Below, piece after piece: positions 9,784 through 18,704 of a stretch of DNA of 64,000 nucleotides. The notes below the pieces were generated by a model. It did no database searches. It was given only the letters and a program-made list of their open reading frames with translations, and had not been told where the DNA came from. This DNA is from JACCTI01 sp038237435 (GTDB lineage Bacteria; Verrucomicrobiota; Verrucomicrobiia; Chthoniobacterales; UBA10450), in the NCBI GenBank assembly GCA_038237435.1, contig JBBRYT010000007.1, forward strand, positions 103,986-167,985, in the 5' to 3' direction. Every line of letters begins with the position of its first letter. The first letter of the stretch is position 1. The position numbers and the translations under genes were made by a program.

Positions 9784-10608
9784 ATGAAAACTCTACCCCA
9801 GACGTTTCTTTGGCTCGCAGTGGTTTTTTGTTCGCTCGGCGCTCGCACTGCCTTGTGCGAACCGATGGATTTCCGCGAAGTCTCCCTTTGGGTCCGCAAC
9901 CATCAAAGCGAAGCCGCGATTACCGCGGAACTTTCGCAGCGCAAACTCTTGCGGCCTCTAACACCGGCGCAGGAATCGACCCTAAAAACGCAAGGTGCGA
10001 ACGATTCGTTAGTCCAAACCCTGCGTCGTTCCGATTTGATGTTGGCCCCGGCCGACGCGACCGCGTATGAAGCTCGCCGCGCACAGTTGCAAAAACCACG
10101 CGAAAACGACGAGCAGACGCGCGATTCACAACAAGTGCACGTCTTCAACGTCGCCTACGGGCAGATGATCAATCTTAGCCAGTGGGGCGGACTCGATTAT
10201 GAGATCGCGTTCTATTCCTATCGCTTCGCCGGTGAAGACCACATCGAACCAGTCATGATCGATAACGTTCGCAGCGTTACGGAAGTCACGCGGCCGATTC
10301 GTTTCACCAGCGAAGACGAAGCCTTCTCGCGCGATTTCTTCCTGACGAACTCAGTGCGCAATCAGCGCTATTCTCCTTACGACACACGGATTGACGAACG
10401 CGATAATCGTCTCGAGCAGAACGACACTGTTTCGGTTCGTTCCAACTCTGCCTCGCGGCGCCTGATGATCGATTGGCAAAATCCAGTCTACATCCACGGA
10501 CAGCCGTATGCCTTCTATCCGGTTTATGGCGCTGGCGACGCGTCGCTCTACTACATCGGCAAAGCTAACGATCGCACCGCCCGCGTCGCGGTCGTTTCAC
10601 GTCGGTAA
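9784..10608 (+). CDS. Exported protein of unknown function
   Basis: About 274 residues from the ATG at 9784, which gives a clean signal peptide (MKTLPQTFLWLAVVFCSLGA, cleavage near the following ALC-EP). An upstream TTG at 9754 would put charged residues before it and is unlikely. Residues 25-75 form a helical segment ending in SLVQTLRRSDL. The C-terminal half is rich in aromatic and acidic residues (NLSQWGGLDYEIAFYSYRF, QPYAFYPVYG). I do not recognise the family. The gene ends just ahead of a strong terminator. Confidence 0.7.
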   Translation: MKTLPQTFLWLAVVFCSLGARTALCEPMDFREVSLWVRNHQSEAAITAELSQRKLLRPLTPAQESTLKTQGANDSLVQTLRRSDLMLAPADATAYEARRAQLQKPRENDEQTRDSQQVHVFNVAYGQMINLSQWGGLDYEIAFYSYRFAGEDHIEPVMIDNVRSVTEVTRPIRFTSEDEAFSRDFFLTNSVRNQRYSPYDTRIDERDNRLEQNDTVSVRSNSASRRLMIDWQNPVYIHGQPYAFYPVYGAGDASLYYIGKANDRTARVAVVSRR

Positions 10609-10636
10609 CTAAACTAAGGCTTACCCAAGGAGTGGT

Positions 10637-10686
10637 CTCCGCGAAGTGGACGCGTCGGGTGATGCGTCACTTCGCGGAGTTTTTTT
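10637..10686 (+). terminator. Rho-independent terminator
   Basis: A perfect 12-bp stem (CTCCGCGAAGTG at 10637-10648 and CACTTCGCGGAG at 10668-10679) encloses an inner ACGC/GCGT pairing and is followed by seven T residues. It terminates plus-strand transcription from the preceding exported-protein gene. The stop codon of the convergent minus-strand gene lies at its edge, at 10667-10669. Confidence 0.9.
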
Positions 10687-12043
10687 GCTTATGCAGTTGC
10701 TCCAAGATCGAACTGAAATCGAACCAATCTACCCTTCCGGGCCGGATTGGTTGCAAATCCCACGACCCTAGCTCCAGCTTGGGCGCCGGTCCGTCTAAGG
10801 CGGTTATACTTGCGGAGGTAAGGACTAGCTTGGTCGGGTTCCGTCCTTGCGATATCAGGACAAGAGACGCGATGCTCCAATGATCTAGCGCAGTGCTGTG
10901 CGGTGACTGAAGAGATTCGAAAGTAACTAGCGGACCGCTTCGGCTTCCCACCTCGGACATCAATCGGCGTGTTAAGTTCGACCAAGTAAGTGCCTGCCAG
11001 GATAACACCACCGCAAAGACGAGACCGCATCCTAACATCAATCTTGAGCGCGACCGGGACAACAAACCAGCGTCTCGCGGCGGATTCAATGTTTCAAAGA
11101 AGGCCAAAGCAAACACTGGCAGCGTTAGCGGGGCGGCCCATCGCCGATAGTTGATAGCCGAAGCCCATCGCTGCGGTTCGGCAGCCCAAATAATTAGAGC
11201 TAACCCGGCAAATACAAGAGCGGCCGCAGCGCATAGCCTCAGCTTTCGCCGGAGTGAGCCGTTAGTGGAATGTTTTCCGGCGCACCATGCGCAGAGCGCA
11301 CACAGCCAGATACAGACGATACCTATCACCGGCCAGCCAAGCACTCCGTCGTGGAACCTGCTTCGCGCCATCTGGAACGATGCCTCCTGGTAAGCATAGG
11401 GATCCGGCCATAATAAAATCTTCCCCCAAGCAGCGATACACAAACCAAGCACGAGCAAAGTCCGAGCTAGCCAGCGCCGCCGGTTAGGTATGTCTAGTAT
11501 AGCCAGGCTAGCTGTGGCGATAGCCGCTCCCAGAAGTAACAACCCACCCAGTGGATGCGATAATTGGAAAGCGGCCAGAATAACAAGAACGGCTATCTGC
11601 AAAGGCGTTAACGGAACAAACAAGCCGAGGTAGAAAGGCCAAAAGAGGTGCTGCTGAAAAATGCTATCGTTGATTAAGAACATTTGTCCTGGTAACGCGG
11701 TCGCATAGGTTCCGAGCGTTGCCCAAAGGATCAGCCATGGTGCTGTTCGCCGCACAAACCACCAGGACAGCAGTAGACTAACTGCGGGCGTCAAACAAAA
11801 AGGAAGTCCGAAGGCAAAAACTAGCGCGTGCAGGTTATCAGTAACTCTACTTAACCATACTACCGGCCACCAAAGCGGGTAGGAATGAAAGCGGGTGTAG
11901 TAGAAGAAAGGGTGTTGATCGATTAGCGTCCGGCAAAGCTGATAACTGCCGTCCCAGATTAACGGCGCATTGAACCAGCAAAGAACGAAAGCAGTAAAGA
12001 GAGTTAGTAACGCAACGACCCTAACGACCGCGTTATAACTCAC
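10667..12043 (-). CDS. Polytopic membrane protein, unknown (GT-C-like in appearance)
   Basis: About 458 residues with ten or so hydrophobic segments. The GTG at 12043 is preceded by a good ribosome-binding site (GGGAGAGGGAAG), preferable to the TTG at 12073. The first loop, WDGSYQLCRTLIDQHPFFYY, with acidic and aromatic residues after the first membrane helix, recalls GT-C glycosyltransferase-like proteins, but no definite motif is seen. It begins just beyond the amidohydrolase stop and is probably cotranscribed with it. CTA, TTA and TAG-containing codons are more frequent than in neighbouring housekeeping genes. Confidence 0.65.
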   Translation of the reverse strand: MSYNAVVRVVALLTLFTAFVLCWFNAPLIWDGSYQLCRTLIDQHPFFYYTRFHSYPLWWPVVWLSRVTDNLHALVFAFGLPFCLTPAVSLLLSWWFVRRTAPWLILWATLGTYATALPGQMFLINDSIFQQHLFWPFYLGLFVPLTPLQIAVLVILAAFQLSHPLGGLLLLGAAIATASLAILDIPNRRRWLARTLLVLGLCIAAWGKILLWPDPYAYQEASFQMARSRFHDGVLGWPVIGIVCIWLCALCAWCAGKHSTNGSLRRKLRLCAAAALVFAGLALIIWAAEPQRWASAINYRRWAAPLTLPVFALAFFETLNPPRDAGLLSRSRSRLMLGCGLVFAVVLSWQALTWSNLTRRLMSEVGSRSGPLVTFESLQSPHSTALDHWSIASLVLISQGRNPTKLVLTSASITALDGPAPKLELGSWDLQPIRPGRVDWFDFSSILEQLHKQKNSAK

Positions 12044-12073
12044 ACTTCCCTCTCCCGACGGCCGTGAATTCAA

Positions 12074-13381
12074 CTAGCGCGCCGCGCCTTTCACGACCTG
12101 GCCATCTTTCATCACAAACATTACTCGCTCAGTCGCAGTAATGTCCACCGTCGGATCGCCCGGCATGGCCACGATGTCAGCTGCTTTCCCTTTCTCAAGC
12201 GTGCCAGTGGTAGCCGCGATGCCTAACAAGTCTGCGCAAACGGAAGTCGCCGCGCGCAAGGCATCGAGCGGTTGCATGCCCAGATCGGTCATGAGCTTAA
12301 ACTCCTTGGCATTCTCGCCATGCGGGTAAACGCCGGCATCAGTGCCGAAGGCTATCTTCACACCTAGTTGCACAGCGTTGCGAAACATCTCGCTGCGCGC
12401 GCTTCCGGCCGCTTTAGCCTTCTCCTGAATTGGTGCCGGATAAGATCCAATCTTGCCCAAAACATATTCGGTCGCTTCCAACGTTGGAACAAGATAAGTG
12501 CCCTTCGCCTTCATGAGCGCGAGCGTGTCCTTCTTTAGAAACGATCCGTGCTCGATCGAATCCACACCAGCGTTGATCGCATCTTTCGCCGCCGTATCGC
12601 CATGGCAATGCACGGCCACCTTCTTGCGCAGGCGATGTGTTTCGTTCACCAGCATGGCGATTTCTTCTGCCGATAGTTGTGGCACATCGACTTCATCTTT
12701 CATCGAAAGAACCCCGCCGGAGACCGCCGCTTTGATAACGTCCGCGCCGTTCTTGATTTCGAAGCGCACTGCTTTGCGAATAGCTTCCGGACCGTCGGCG
12801 ATACCATCAGTATAATCTTGTTGGCGACCGAAGATGTTATCACGGTAACCATTGCTATCATCGAAGTGACCGCCGGTGGCACCTATGCCTTTGGTCGCAG
12901 CCAGAATGTGTGGCCCGCGCACGATCCCCTGCCCGATGGCATTGCGCAGTGCCACATCCATGAAATTTTCGCTGCCCAGATCACGGACGGTTGTGAAACC
13001 AGCCATCAAGGTTCGCTCCGCATTTGGGATGGCGAGATAAGCCGCCATCGGCACTTCCGTTTCAAAGTCCTTCAAGCGTCGTTCGTTGTAGGGCTTCGAG
13101 TAGTCCGAAGTAAGATGCGTATGCGCATCGATAAATCCCGGTGCCAACGTCGCGTCGCCGAGATCGATGACTTGCGCACCTTGTGGAATCGCGACATTCG
13201 CGCCGGCGTCCATGATCTTTCCGTCCTGCACAATCACCACGCCGTTCTGGATCAACGTATTCGATTTGCCGTCGAAAAGCCGCGCCGCTTTCAACGCCAT
13301 AACGCTGTTCTCTGCGAGACTAAGCCGAAGTTGAAAAGCCAAGGCGAGGGCGATGGTCAGAGCGAAACGCGCAAAGTTCAT
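12074..13381 (-). CDS. Exported metal-dependent amidohydrolase (imidazolonepropionase/prolidase-like)
   Basis: About 435 residues from the ATG at 13381, chosen because it opens a signal peptide (MNFARFALTIALALAFQL). The amidohydrolase metal ligands are all visible: HTH in GFIDAHTHLTSD, the probable bridging Lys in DVIKAAVSGG, His in VAVHCHGD, His in SIEHGSF, and Asp in AFGTDAG. It resembles the periplasmic subgroup annotated as Xaa-Pro dipeptidase or imidazolonepropionase-like; the substrate cannot be set from sequence. Its 3' end abuts the membrane-protein gene. Confidence 0.85.
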   Translation of the reverse strand: MNFARFALTIALALAFQLRLSLAENSVMALKAARLFDGKSNTLIQNGVVIVQDGKIMDAGANVAIPQGAQVIDLGDATLAPGFIDAHTHLTSDYSKPYNERRLKDFETEVPMAAYLAIPNAERTLMAGFTTVRDLGSENFMDVALRNAIGQGIVRGPHILAATKGIGATGGHFDDSNGYRDNIFGRQQDYTDGIADGPEAIRKAVRFEIKNGADVIKAAVSGGVLSMKDEVDVPQLSAEEIAMLVNETHRLRKKVAVHCHGDTAAKDAINAGVDSIEHGSFLKKDTLALMKAKGTYLVPTLEATEYVLGKIGSYPAPIQEKAKAAGSARSEMFRNAVQLGVKIAFGTDAGVYPHGENAKEFKLMTDLGMQPLDALRAATSVCADLLGIAATTGTLEKGKAADIVAMPGDPTVDITATERVMFVMKDGQVVKGAAR

Positions 13382-13477
13382 TCCCGCGCATAACAAATTG
13401 CCCGGTGGAATGGCGAGCGATTTTGCTCCTCCCAATTCTTGTGGCCGCTAGATTGCGATTCGTCAGGAGAATCCACC

Positions 13478-15148
13478 GTGAGAAAAATCTGCATCGCCGT
13501 CATCGTTATCTCGCTTTCAGTTTGCGCAGCTAACTCACAAACCACCGATAGCGAATTAGAAAAACTCGCCGCCGACTTCTGGAGTTGGCGCGCGCAATAC
13601 GCGCCCTTCACCGGCGATGATGTGAATCGCCTCGAACGCCTCGGCGGGATTCGTGATTGGTCGGCTGCTTCCATCGAAAAACGGCGCAGTGAGCTCACGG
13701 GCTTCGAGACGCGCTGGAAAACGATTACGCCTAACGAGTGGCCAGTTGCACAACAAGTCGATTATCGACTGATCGGTTCCGCTCTCGCGCGCGTGCATTG
13801 GGAATTGGAAATTAATCCGCGCTGGAAACGCGATCCGAATTTTTACATCGAGCAAACCCTCACCGCACTGGAAGAAGCGCTGACCGTGCCTCCGCCGTTC
13901 GATGATGCGCGCAGCAAAGAAATTTTGACGCGCGCTGAAAACATTCCCGCGATTCTCGAGAGCGCGTTGGCCAACCTGGAGAATCCGCCCGCGCCTTTCG
14001 CGACGGTCGCAGTCAAAGCGTTGGAAAATATTCGGCCGAAACTACAGACAGCGGCGAAAGCCTTGCGTCCGGTCACGACGCTTTCCGAACAACAATTAAC
14101 CGACGCGGTCAGCCGTGCTGCCGAGGCGTTGGAAAAATTCCGCGCGCAACTGCAGGAGCGGTTGCCGAAACTTCCGCAACAAACCGCGCTCGGTCGCGAG
14201 GCTTATGTTTTTTTTCTCAAGAATGTCGCGTTCTATCCTTACTCGCCCGAGGAAATTCTCGCGATGGGCCAGCAGGAATGGAATCGCGCGGTCGCATTCG
14301 AAACCTACGAGCGGGAACGTAACCGCAATGTTCCGCCTTTGAAGCTAGCCGACAACCTCGATGCCTGGATCAAAGATGCGGCGGCGAAAGAGAACCAGAT
14401 TCGCAAGTTCCTGGACGAACACGGAATTCTGACCGTACCGAATTGGGTACAACACTACACGCTGCGACCGATGCGGGAATATTTGCACTCGTTAGGCTTC
14501 ACTGAAGCCGACGACTTCACTTCGTCATCGCGTTTGAATGAAAACTGCATCCGTTGGACCGAATCGCCGTCACCGAATCTAGGCTATTTCTGGCGCGCCA
14601 CCGCGCAAGATTCCCGTCCTATCTGCGTGCACGAAGGAATTCCCGGCCACTACTTTCAGCTTTGTCTCTCCTGGAAACACGAGGACCCGATTCGCCGTCA
14701 CTACTACGACTCCGGCGCAAACGAAGGCATCGGCTTTTATGCGGAAGAAATGATGTTACAAGCCGGCCTCTTCGACGACAGCCCACATACGCGCGAGATC
14801 ATCTACAACTTCATGCGCCTGCGCGCGCTCCGCGTGGAAGTTGATGTAAAACTCGCCCTCGGCGAGTTCACCCTCGAACAAGCCGCAAAATATCTCGAAG
14901 AAAAAGTCCCGATGGACGCACAGACCGCGCGCTCAGAAGCGATCGCATTTTCCACCGGCCCTGGCCAGGCGCTCACCTATCAAATCGGCAAACTGCAGAT
15001 CACGAAATTTCTCTCCGAAGCCCGCATCAAGCAGGGCGACAAATTCAATCTTCGCGCCTTTCACGATTTCGTTTGGAAAAACGGCAATGTGCCGATAGCT
15101 CTGCAGCAGTGGGAGTATCTCAATGAAACGCCGAATAAAACGAATTGA
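13478..15148 (+). CDS. Exported DUF885 family protein (putative gluzincin-type metallopeptidase)
   Basis: About 556 residues. The GTG at 13478 is chosen because AGGAGA sits seven bases upstream and it starts a signal peptide (MRKICIAVIVISLSVCA). The DUF885 hallmark HEGIPGHYFQL (an HExxxGH zinc site) is followed by NEGIGFYAEEMM, the third-ligand helix. The C-terminal GPGQALTYQIGKLQI segment is also typical. A divergent family member is encoded at 27.9-29.7 kb. Peptidase activity is inferred from the fold. It overlaps the next gene by 26 bases. Confidence 0.85.
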   Translation: MRKICIAVIVISLSVCAANSQTTDSELEKLAADFWSWRAQYAPFTGDDVNRLERLGGIRDWSAASIEKRRSELTGFETRWKTITPNEWPVAQQVDYRLIGSALARVHWELEINPRWKRDPNFYIEQTLTALEEALTVPPPFDDARSKEILTRAENIPAILESALANLENPPAPFATVAVKALENIRPKLQTAAKALRPVTTLSEQQLTDAVSRAAEALEKFRAQLQERLPKLPQQTALGREAYVFFLKNVAFYPYSPEEILAMGQQEWNRAVAFETYERERNRNVPPLKLADNLDAWIKDAAAKENQIRKFLDEHGILTVPNWVQHYTLRPMREYLHSLGFTEADDFTSSSRLNENCIRWTESPSPNLGYFWRATAQDSRPICVHEGIPGHYFQLCLSWKHEDPIRRHYYDSGANEGIGFYAEEMMLQAGLFDDSPHTREIIYNFMRLRALRVEVDVKLALGEFTLEQAAKYLEEKVPMDAQTARSEAIAFSTGPGQALTYQIGKLQITKFLSEARIKQGDKFNLRAFHDFVWKNGNVPIALQQWEYLNETPNKTN

Positions 15149-15437
15149 ACCCCTACAAGCGGGCAAGATGCTCGGCGTGCTTTACGGCTGTATGGGCTTG
15201 ATCTTCTTACCCTTCTTCGCTCTTGCTGGCGTGGCCGGTGCATTCGCTCAACACGCGCAACAGACTCAAAATGCGGCGGGCCCACCGGCCGCGCTCATGG
15301 CTGGAATGATGTTGGGCTTCGGCATTTTCATGCCGGTTATCTATGGCGTGATGGGATTTATTGGCGGGATTATCATGGCCGCCCTCTACAACCTCACCGC
15401 GCGTTGGATCGGTGGCATCGAAGTAGAAGTAGAATAG
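15123..15437 (+). CDS. Small membrane protein, DUF3566-like
   Basis: 104 residues with two strong hydrophobic segments (residues 14-40 and 56-88) and the ending ALYNLTARWIGGIEVEVE, which resembles the DUF3566 C-terminal signature. It overlaps the DUF885 gene by 26 bases, so the two are translationally coupled. Function unknown; membrane location is clear from composition. Confidence 0.7.
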   Translation: MKRRIKRIEPLQAGKMLGVLYGCMGLIFLPFFALAGVAGAFAQHAQQTQNAAGPPAALMAGMMLGFGIFMPVIYGVMGFIGGIIMAALYNLTARWIGGIEVEVE

Positions 15438-15468
15438 GTAGTCGACGAACTCGAGGCCAAGCTACTAC

Positions 15469-17451
15469 TTAGTTGTCTAATGAATAGATCTCCACTATGC
15501 CGACACCGGTTTCTCCATTCGGGCCTTGCACGATAGCTGTGTATACGCCAGGTGGCAGTGTTACAATCATTGCTGATTCTTTCGGACCGCCAGGGGCGAA
15601 GGTACTGTTCTGTATATCAACCGCCTGATCTGCGGTGATAACTCCACCGATCTGCGTCGTCTGCCAGTCATCGTTTCTCGCGATCACTTGATTTTGCTGC
15701 TGCGGATCATGCAATTCGATAGATGGATTCGTGATCCTAGTCCCGACCGAAGAAGGTAGCGACGGACCTTGCGCACGGATTAGAACTTTCTTCGGTGCCG
15801 TTCCTCGGACGATAAACCCACCAATCATAACGTTACCCCCCGTTTGAACCTGTCCTCTCGTGCTGATATTTGTTAGCGATGAAGAGCTGGTCGGATCCAC
15901 ATCGTACGCTTCTACTATGCCGACACCGGTTTCTCCATTCGGGCCTTGCACGATAGCTGTGTAGACGCCGGGGTTAAGAGTTACGATCATGGCTGATTCT
16001 TTCGGATCCCCAGGCGCTAAGGCGCTATTCTGGATATCGGCCGCTTGATCCGCGGTGATGACCCCACCGATTTGCGTCGTCTGCCAATCATCATTTCTGG
16101 CTATTACCTGATTTTGCTGCTGTGGGTCATGCAATTCAATCGACGGATTCGTGATCCTAGTCCCGACCGAAGAAGGTAGGGACAAGCCTTGCGCGCGGAT
16201 TAGAATTTTCTTGGGTGACGTTCCCTGAACAATAAATCCACCGATCAGGACGTTGCCGCCGGTTCCGACGTTCATGCGGGTGGATAGATTTCCTATTTGT
16301 CCAGGCGCGGTTGGACTTACGTTTACCGTCCAATTTCTCACGGCAGTTAGAACATGGTTAGGATCGCTCCGCACTAATAGTGTTGGATCATTCGCGACCG
16401 CGGCAACGTTATGGACGCCATTCCCAAGGCGACTCGAGTCGAAAACGAATGTTGCGCCAGTAGCTTTCTGTTGGTCGTCAACCAGCCAGCTAACGTTTAG
16501 GATGTGAGTAAGCGGCGCGGGTGTTGAAACAACAAAAGTCTGAAGCTGACCGTTGCTTAGTGTAATGTTGCTAGTCGCGGGACTACTTGAGTCGATCGGG
16601 GAAACATAGTTGTAAATCCGCCTGACTAGTTGTTCGACATTGATCTGTTCATAGGGCTTGCCCAAAGATCGCATTTTAGAATTATACGTCGGCCGATATA
16701 ATCCCGAATCACAGTAACCAGCACCGAGATAAAGGCCGGGGATTCCGGCAACAGTCGAAGTTGTTGGAATCGGAGTAAGCGGATCAATCCAACGAGCCCA
16801 TTTTACCAGCGTTCGACTGCTTTGCTTGGTAACGTTAGGCCAGGAAGGCTCCGAAGATTTATCACAAACGGGAGGTGGAGGGCCTCCATATTCATCTCCG
16901 AGCAATCCGAAGCTATGTCCTTCTTCGTGAAGAACCAATTCGATAACTGCCTCGTTAGTTGAGGCCACCGCGGGCTGGCCCCCTGAGCCGCCATACTCAG
17001 GATCGTTAACTAAGACCAAGGTCACGTCATGCTGAGAAGCGTTAAGCGTATTATACAAAATAGTGTTCACCTTTGTGTTATCCACGCAAATCAGTCGCTC
17101 GACTCCACCGCAGCCGTAGGTGGCATCAAGGGCTGTATCTACAAAAATTCCCATCGCAGGATGATCCGCTCCGGACTGGTTACTGATAACGTCGATCCGA
17201 TGAACATTGAAATAGCGTTGATACTCTCGAAAAGGTTCCTGACCGAAGAAGCCGTTTAGGAAGTTCTGCACATCACTCTGGTACCTTTCCAGTTCGCTTG
17301 CAGTGTAGCCATCGCCCAGAACAGCTATATCAATGCGATTTAGTGGATCACCATTGTTGAGGATCTTTTGAAAAGGTTCAGCCAAAGCTGAAACCCAGCT
17401 CATGCTAGTCAATAGCCCCGTGATAAGTGCGATGAAGACAACCTTTGTCAT
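15469..17451 (-). CDS. Exported M64 (IgA-peptidase-like) metallopeptidase with two C-terminal repeat domains
   Basis: 660 residues with a signal peptide (residues 1-24, ending VSALAEP). The N-terminal part contains INRIDIAVLGDGYT-type opening sequence and the zinc site HEEGHSFGLLGDEYGG, an HExxH plus downstream DE as in peptidase family M64. The last ~270 residues are two nearly identical ~140-residue domains beginning STRMNVGTGGNVLIGGF and STRGQVQTGGNVMIGGF; a single related domain occurs in the Fn3 protein at 46.5 kb. It lies 23 bases downstream of the exported protein at 17.5-18.1 kb, so the pair is probably an operon. The substrate is unknown. Confidence 0.85.
   Translation of the reverse strand: MTKVVFIALITGLLTSMSWVSALAEPFQKILNNGDPLNRIDIAVLGDGYTASELERYQSDVQNFLNGFFGQEPFREYQRYFNVHRIDVISNQSGADHPAMGIFVDTALDATYGCGGVERLICVDNTKVNTILYNTLNASQHDVTLVLVNDPEYGGSGGQPAVASTNEAVIELVLHEEGHSFGLLGDEYGGPPPPVCDKSSEPSWPNVTKQSSRTLVKWARWIDPLTPIPTTSTVAGIPGLYLGAGYCDSGLYRPTYNSKMRSLGKPYEQINVEQLVRRIYNYVSPIDSSSPATSNITLSNGQLQTFVVSTPAPLTHILNVSWLVDDQQKATGATFVFDSSRLGNGVHNVAAVANDPTLLVRSDPNHVLTAVRNWTVNVSPTAPGQIGNLSTRMNVGTGGNVLIGGFIVQGTSPKKILIRAQGLSLPSSVGTRITNPSIELHDPQQQNQVIARNDDWQTTQIGGVITADQAADIQNSALAPGDPKESAMIVTLNPGVYTAIVQGPNGETGVGIVEAYDVDPTSSSSLTNISTRGQVQTGGNVMIGGFIVRGTAPKKVLIRAQGPSLPSSVGTRITNPSIELHDPQQQNQVIARNDDWQTTQIGGVITADQAVDIQNSTFAPGGPKESAMIVTLPPGVYTAIVQGPNGETGVGIVEIYSLDN
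15481..16291 (-). repeat. Tandem 420-bp in-gene duplication encoding two adhesion-like domains
   Basis: Bases around 15481-15871 and 15901-16291 repeat with an exact 420-base offset (140 codons). Long runs are identical at the nucleotide level, for example CGGGCCTTGCACGATAGCTG in both. High DNA identity, including at third codon positions, means a recent duplication or gene conversion inside the M64 gene. Confidence 0.9.
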
Positions 17452-17474
17452 TCGCCCGCTTAGATCATTCCGCT

Positions 17475-18122
17475 CTAGGTGAGCGGCAAATTGCTGAGCA
17501 ACTCCAAATCAAAGTTCTCTCCGTTCCACACCGGATGATAAAACCTCAATTCGGTAATTGTCCGATCATCTGGATAATCCAACTCAAAATCCACCTGGCT
17601 CCGATAGTAGTCTTCACTCCGAGTCAGTTCGCCAGTGCCGCTACTGGTTTCGCTGCGAAGTAAACGCGGATCGAGGATAAGCTTCCACCAAAGGAGGCTG
17701 TAACTCTTATCCATAGCTACTACTAGGATTTGGTGGGCAGACAGATCAAAAGTACGATCATGGGGTAGAACACCCTTACTTTCGTGCAGCGCTAATAGCT
17801 TGAGAACCCCGGGTGTCGCCTCTCTTCGCAAGTCAGAGTTTGCCGTCGACCCGCTCGAACCCACGCCCTGCCAACGAATCATGATCCTCCTATGCGAGGA
17901 GGAATCTGAAGGCGAGTTTCCTTCCTTCACTTTGATGCCAAACTTGGCGAGCAACCCACCAAGGGTTTCCCTGATCGTCGCCATTCTCTCAGGTTCCGAT
18001 ACCTGGGATTGAACCTTCAAAGCTTCGACCGCCCCGTTCTTCTGAGTCTGCGCGAAGGTTTGCAGCACGCCAGCGCCGCCGAGAGCGATCGCTAACAGAC
18101 GACCATGGCTACCGCTTCTCAT
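17475..18122 (-). CDS. Exported protein of unknown function, operon partner of the M64 peptidase
   Basis: 215 residues starting at ATG 18122 with a weak signal peptide (MRSGSHGRLLAIALGGAGVL). The middle contains a segment rich in Ser/Gly/Asn (about residues 65-100). The C-terminal third (YYRSQVDFELDYPDDRTITE) looks like beta structure. No family is recognised. It directly precedes the M64 peptidase, so it could be a pro-region, inhibitor or chaperone for it; that is inference from position only. Confidence 0.6.
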   Translation of the reverse strand: MRSGSHGRLLAIALGGAGVLQTFAQTQKNGAVEALKVQSQVSEPERMATIRETLGGLLAKFGIKVKEGNSPSDSSSHRRIMIRWQGVGSSGSTANSDLRREATPGVLKLLALHESKGVLPHDRTFDLSAHQILVVAMDKSYSLLWWKLILDPRLLRSETSSGTGELTRSEDYYRSQVDFELDYPDDRTITELRFYHPVWNGENFDLELLSNLPLT

Positions 18123-18259
18123 TCATTCGTAACAATAATTAAAAATCCATCTATTAGTCGAGCGTGTTATGCGCTCGTAGATCTTACCAGAGTGGCGGCG
18201 ACCGTCAAAATGACACTCTTGCGGGCAAGTCGCGCCCAAAAGAACGCCTTCCGCGCAGA

Positions 18260-18685
18260 CTAATCGACGATCTCGAGACCCATCTGCCGCGCGGTGCCGG
18301 CGATAATCTTGAAGCCGGCTTCGTCGTTGCGTGAGTTCAGGTCTTTGCCTTTCAACTTCACGATGTCCATGACTTGCTTCCGCGTGACTTTGCCGACTTT
18401 GGTCTTGTTAGGTTCTTTGGAACCGGCCGCTATGTTGGCGGCTTTTTTCAAGAGGATCGCGGCGGGCGGGCTCTTCGTGATGAAGGTGAAGCTCTTGTCT
18501 TTGAAGACGGTGATGACGACGGGCAGAATGTCGCCGGCTTGCTTCTGGGTGGCAGCGTTAAATTCTTTGCAGAACGCCATGATGTTGACCCCGCGCGGTC
18601 CGAGCGCAGTGCCGACGGGCGGTGCGGGATTTGCCTGACCTGCAGGGATCTGCAGTTTAACAAAAGCGACGATTTCTTTAGCCAT
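18260..18685 (-). CDS. rplK: 50S ribosomal protein L11
   Basis: 141 residues, the normal L11 length. The N-terminal KLQIPAGQANPAPPVGTALG with its flexible Pro-rich loop and the GPRGVNIMAFCKEFNAAT block are standard. It follows nusG by 19 bases. In most bacteria rplA comes next; here the next ribosomal gene is 11.4 kb away, and the 137 bases downstream contain no convincing terminator. Confidence 0.98.
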   Translation of the reverse strand: MAKEIVAFVKLQIPAGQANPAPPVGTALGPRGVNIMAFCKEFNAATQKQAGDILPVVITVFKDKSFTFITKSPPAAILLKKAANIAAGSKEPNKTKVGKVTRKQVMDIVKLKGKDLNSRNDEAGFKIIAGTARQMGLEIVD

Positions 18686-18704
18686 GTTCTAAAAGTTTTT
18701 CTGA

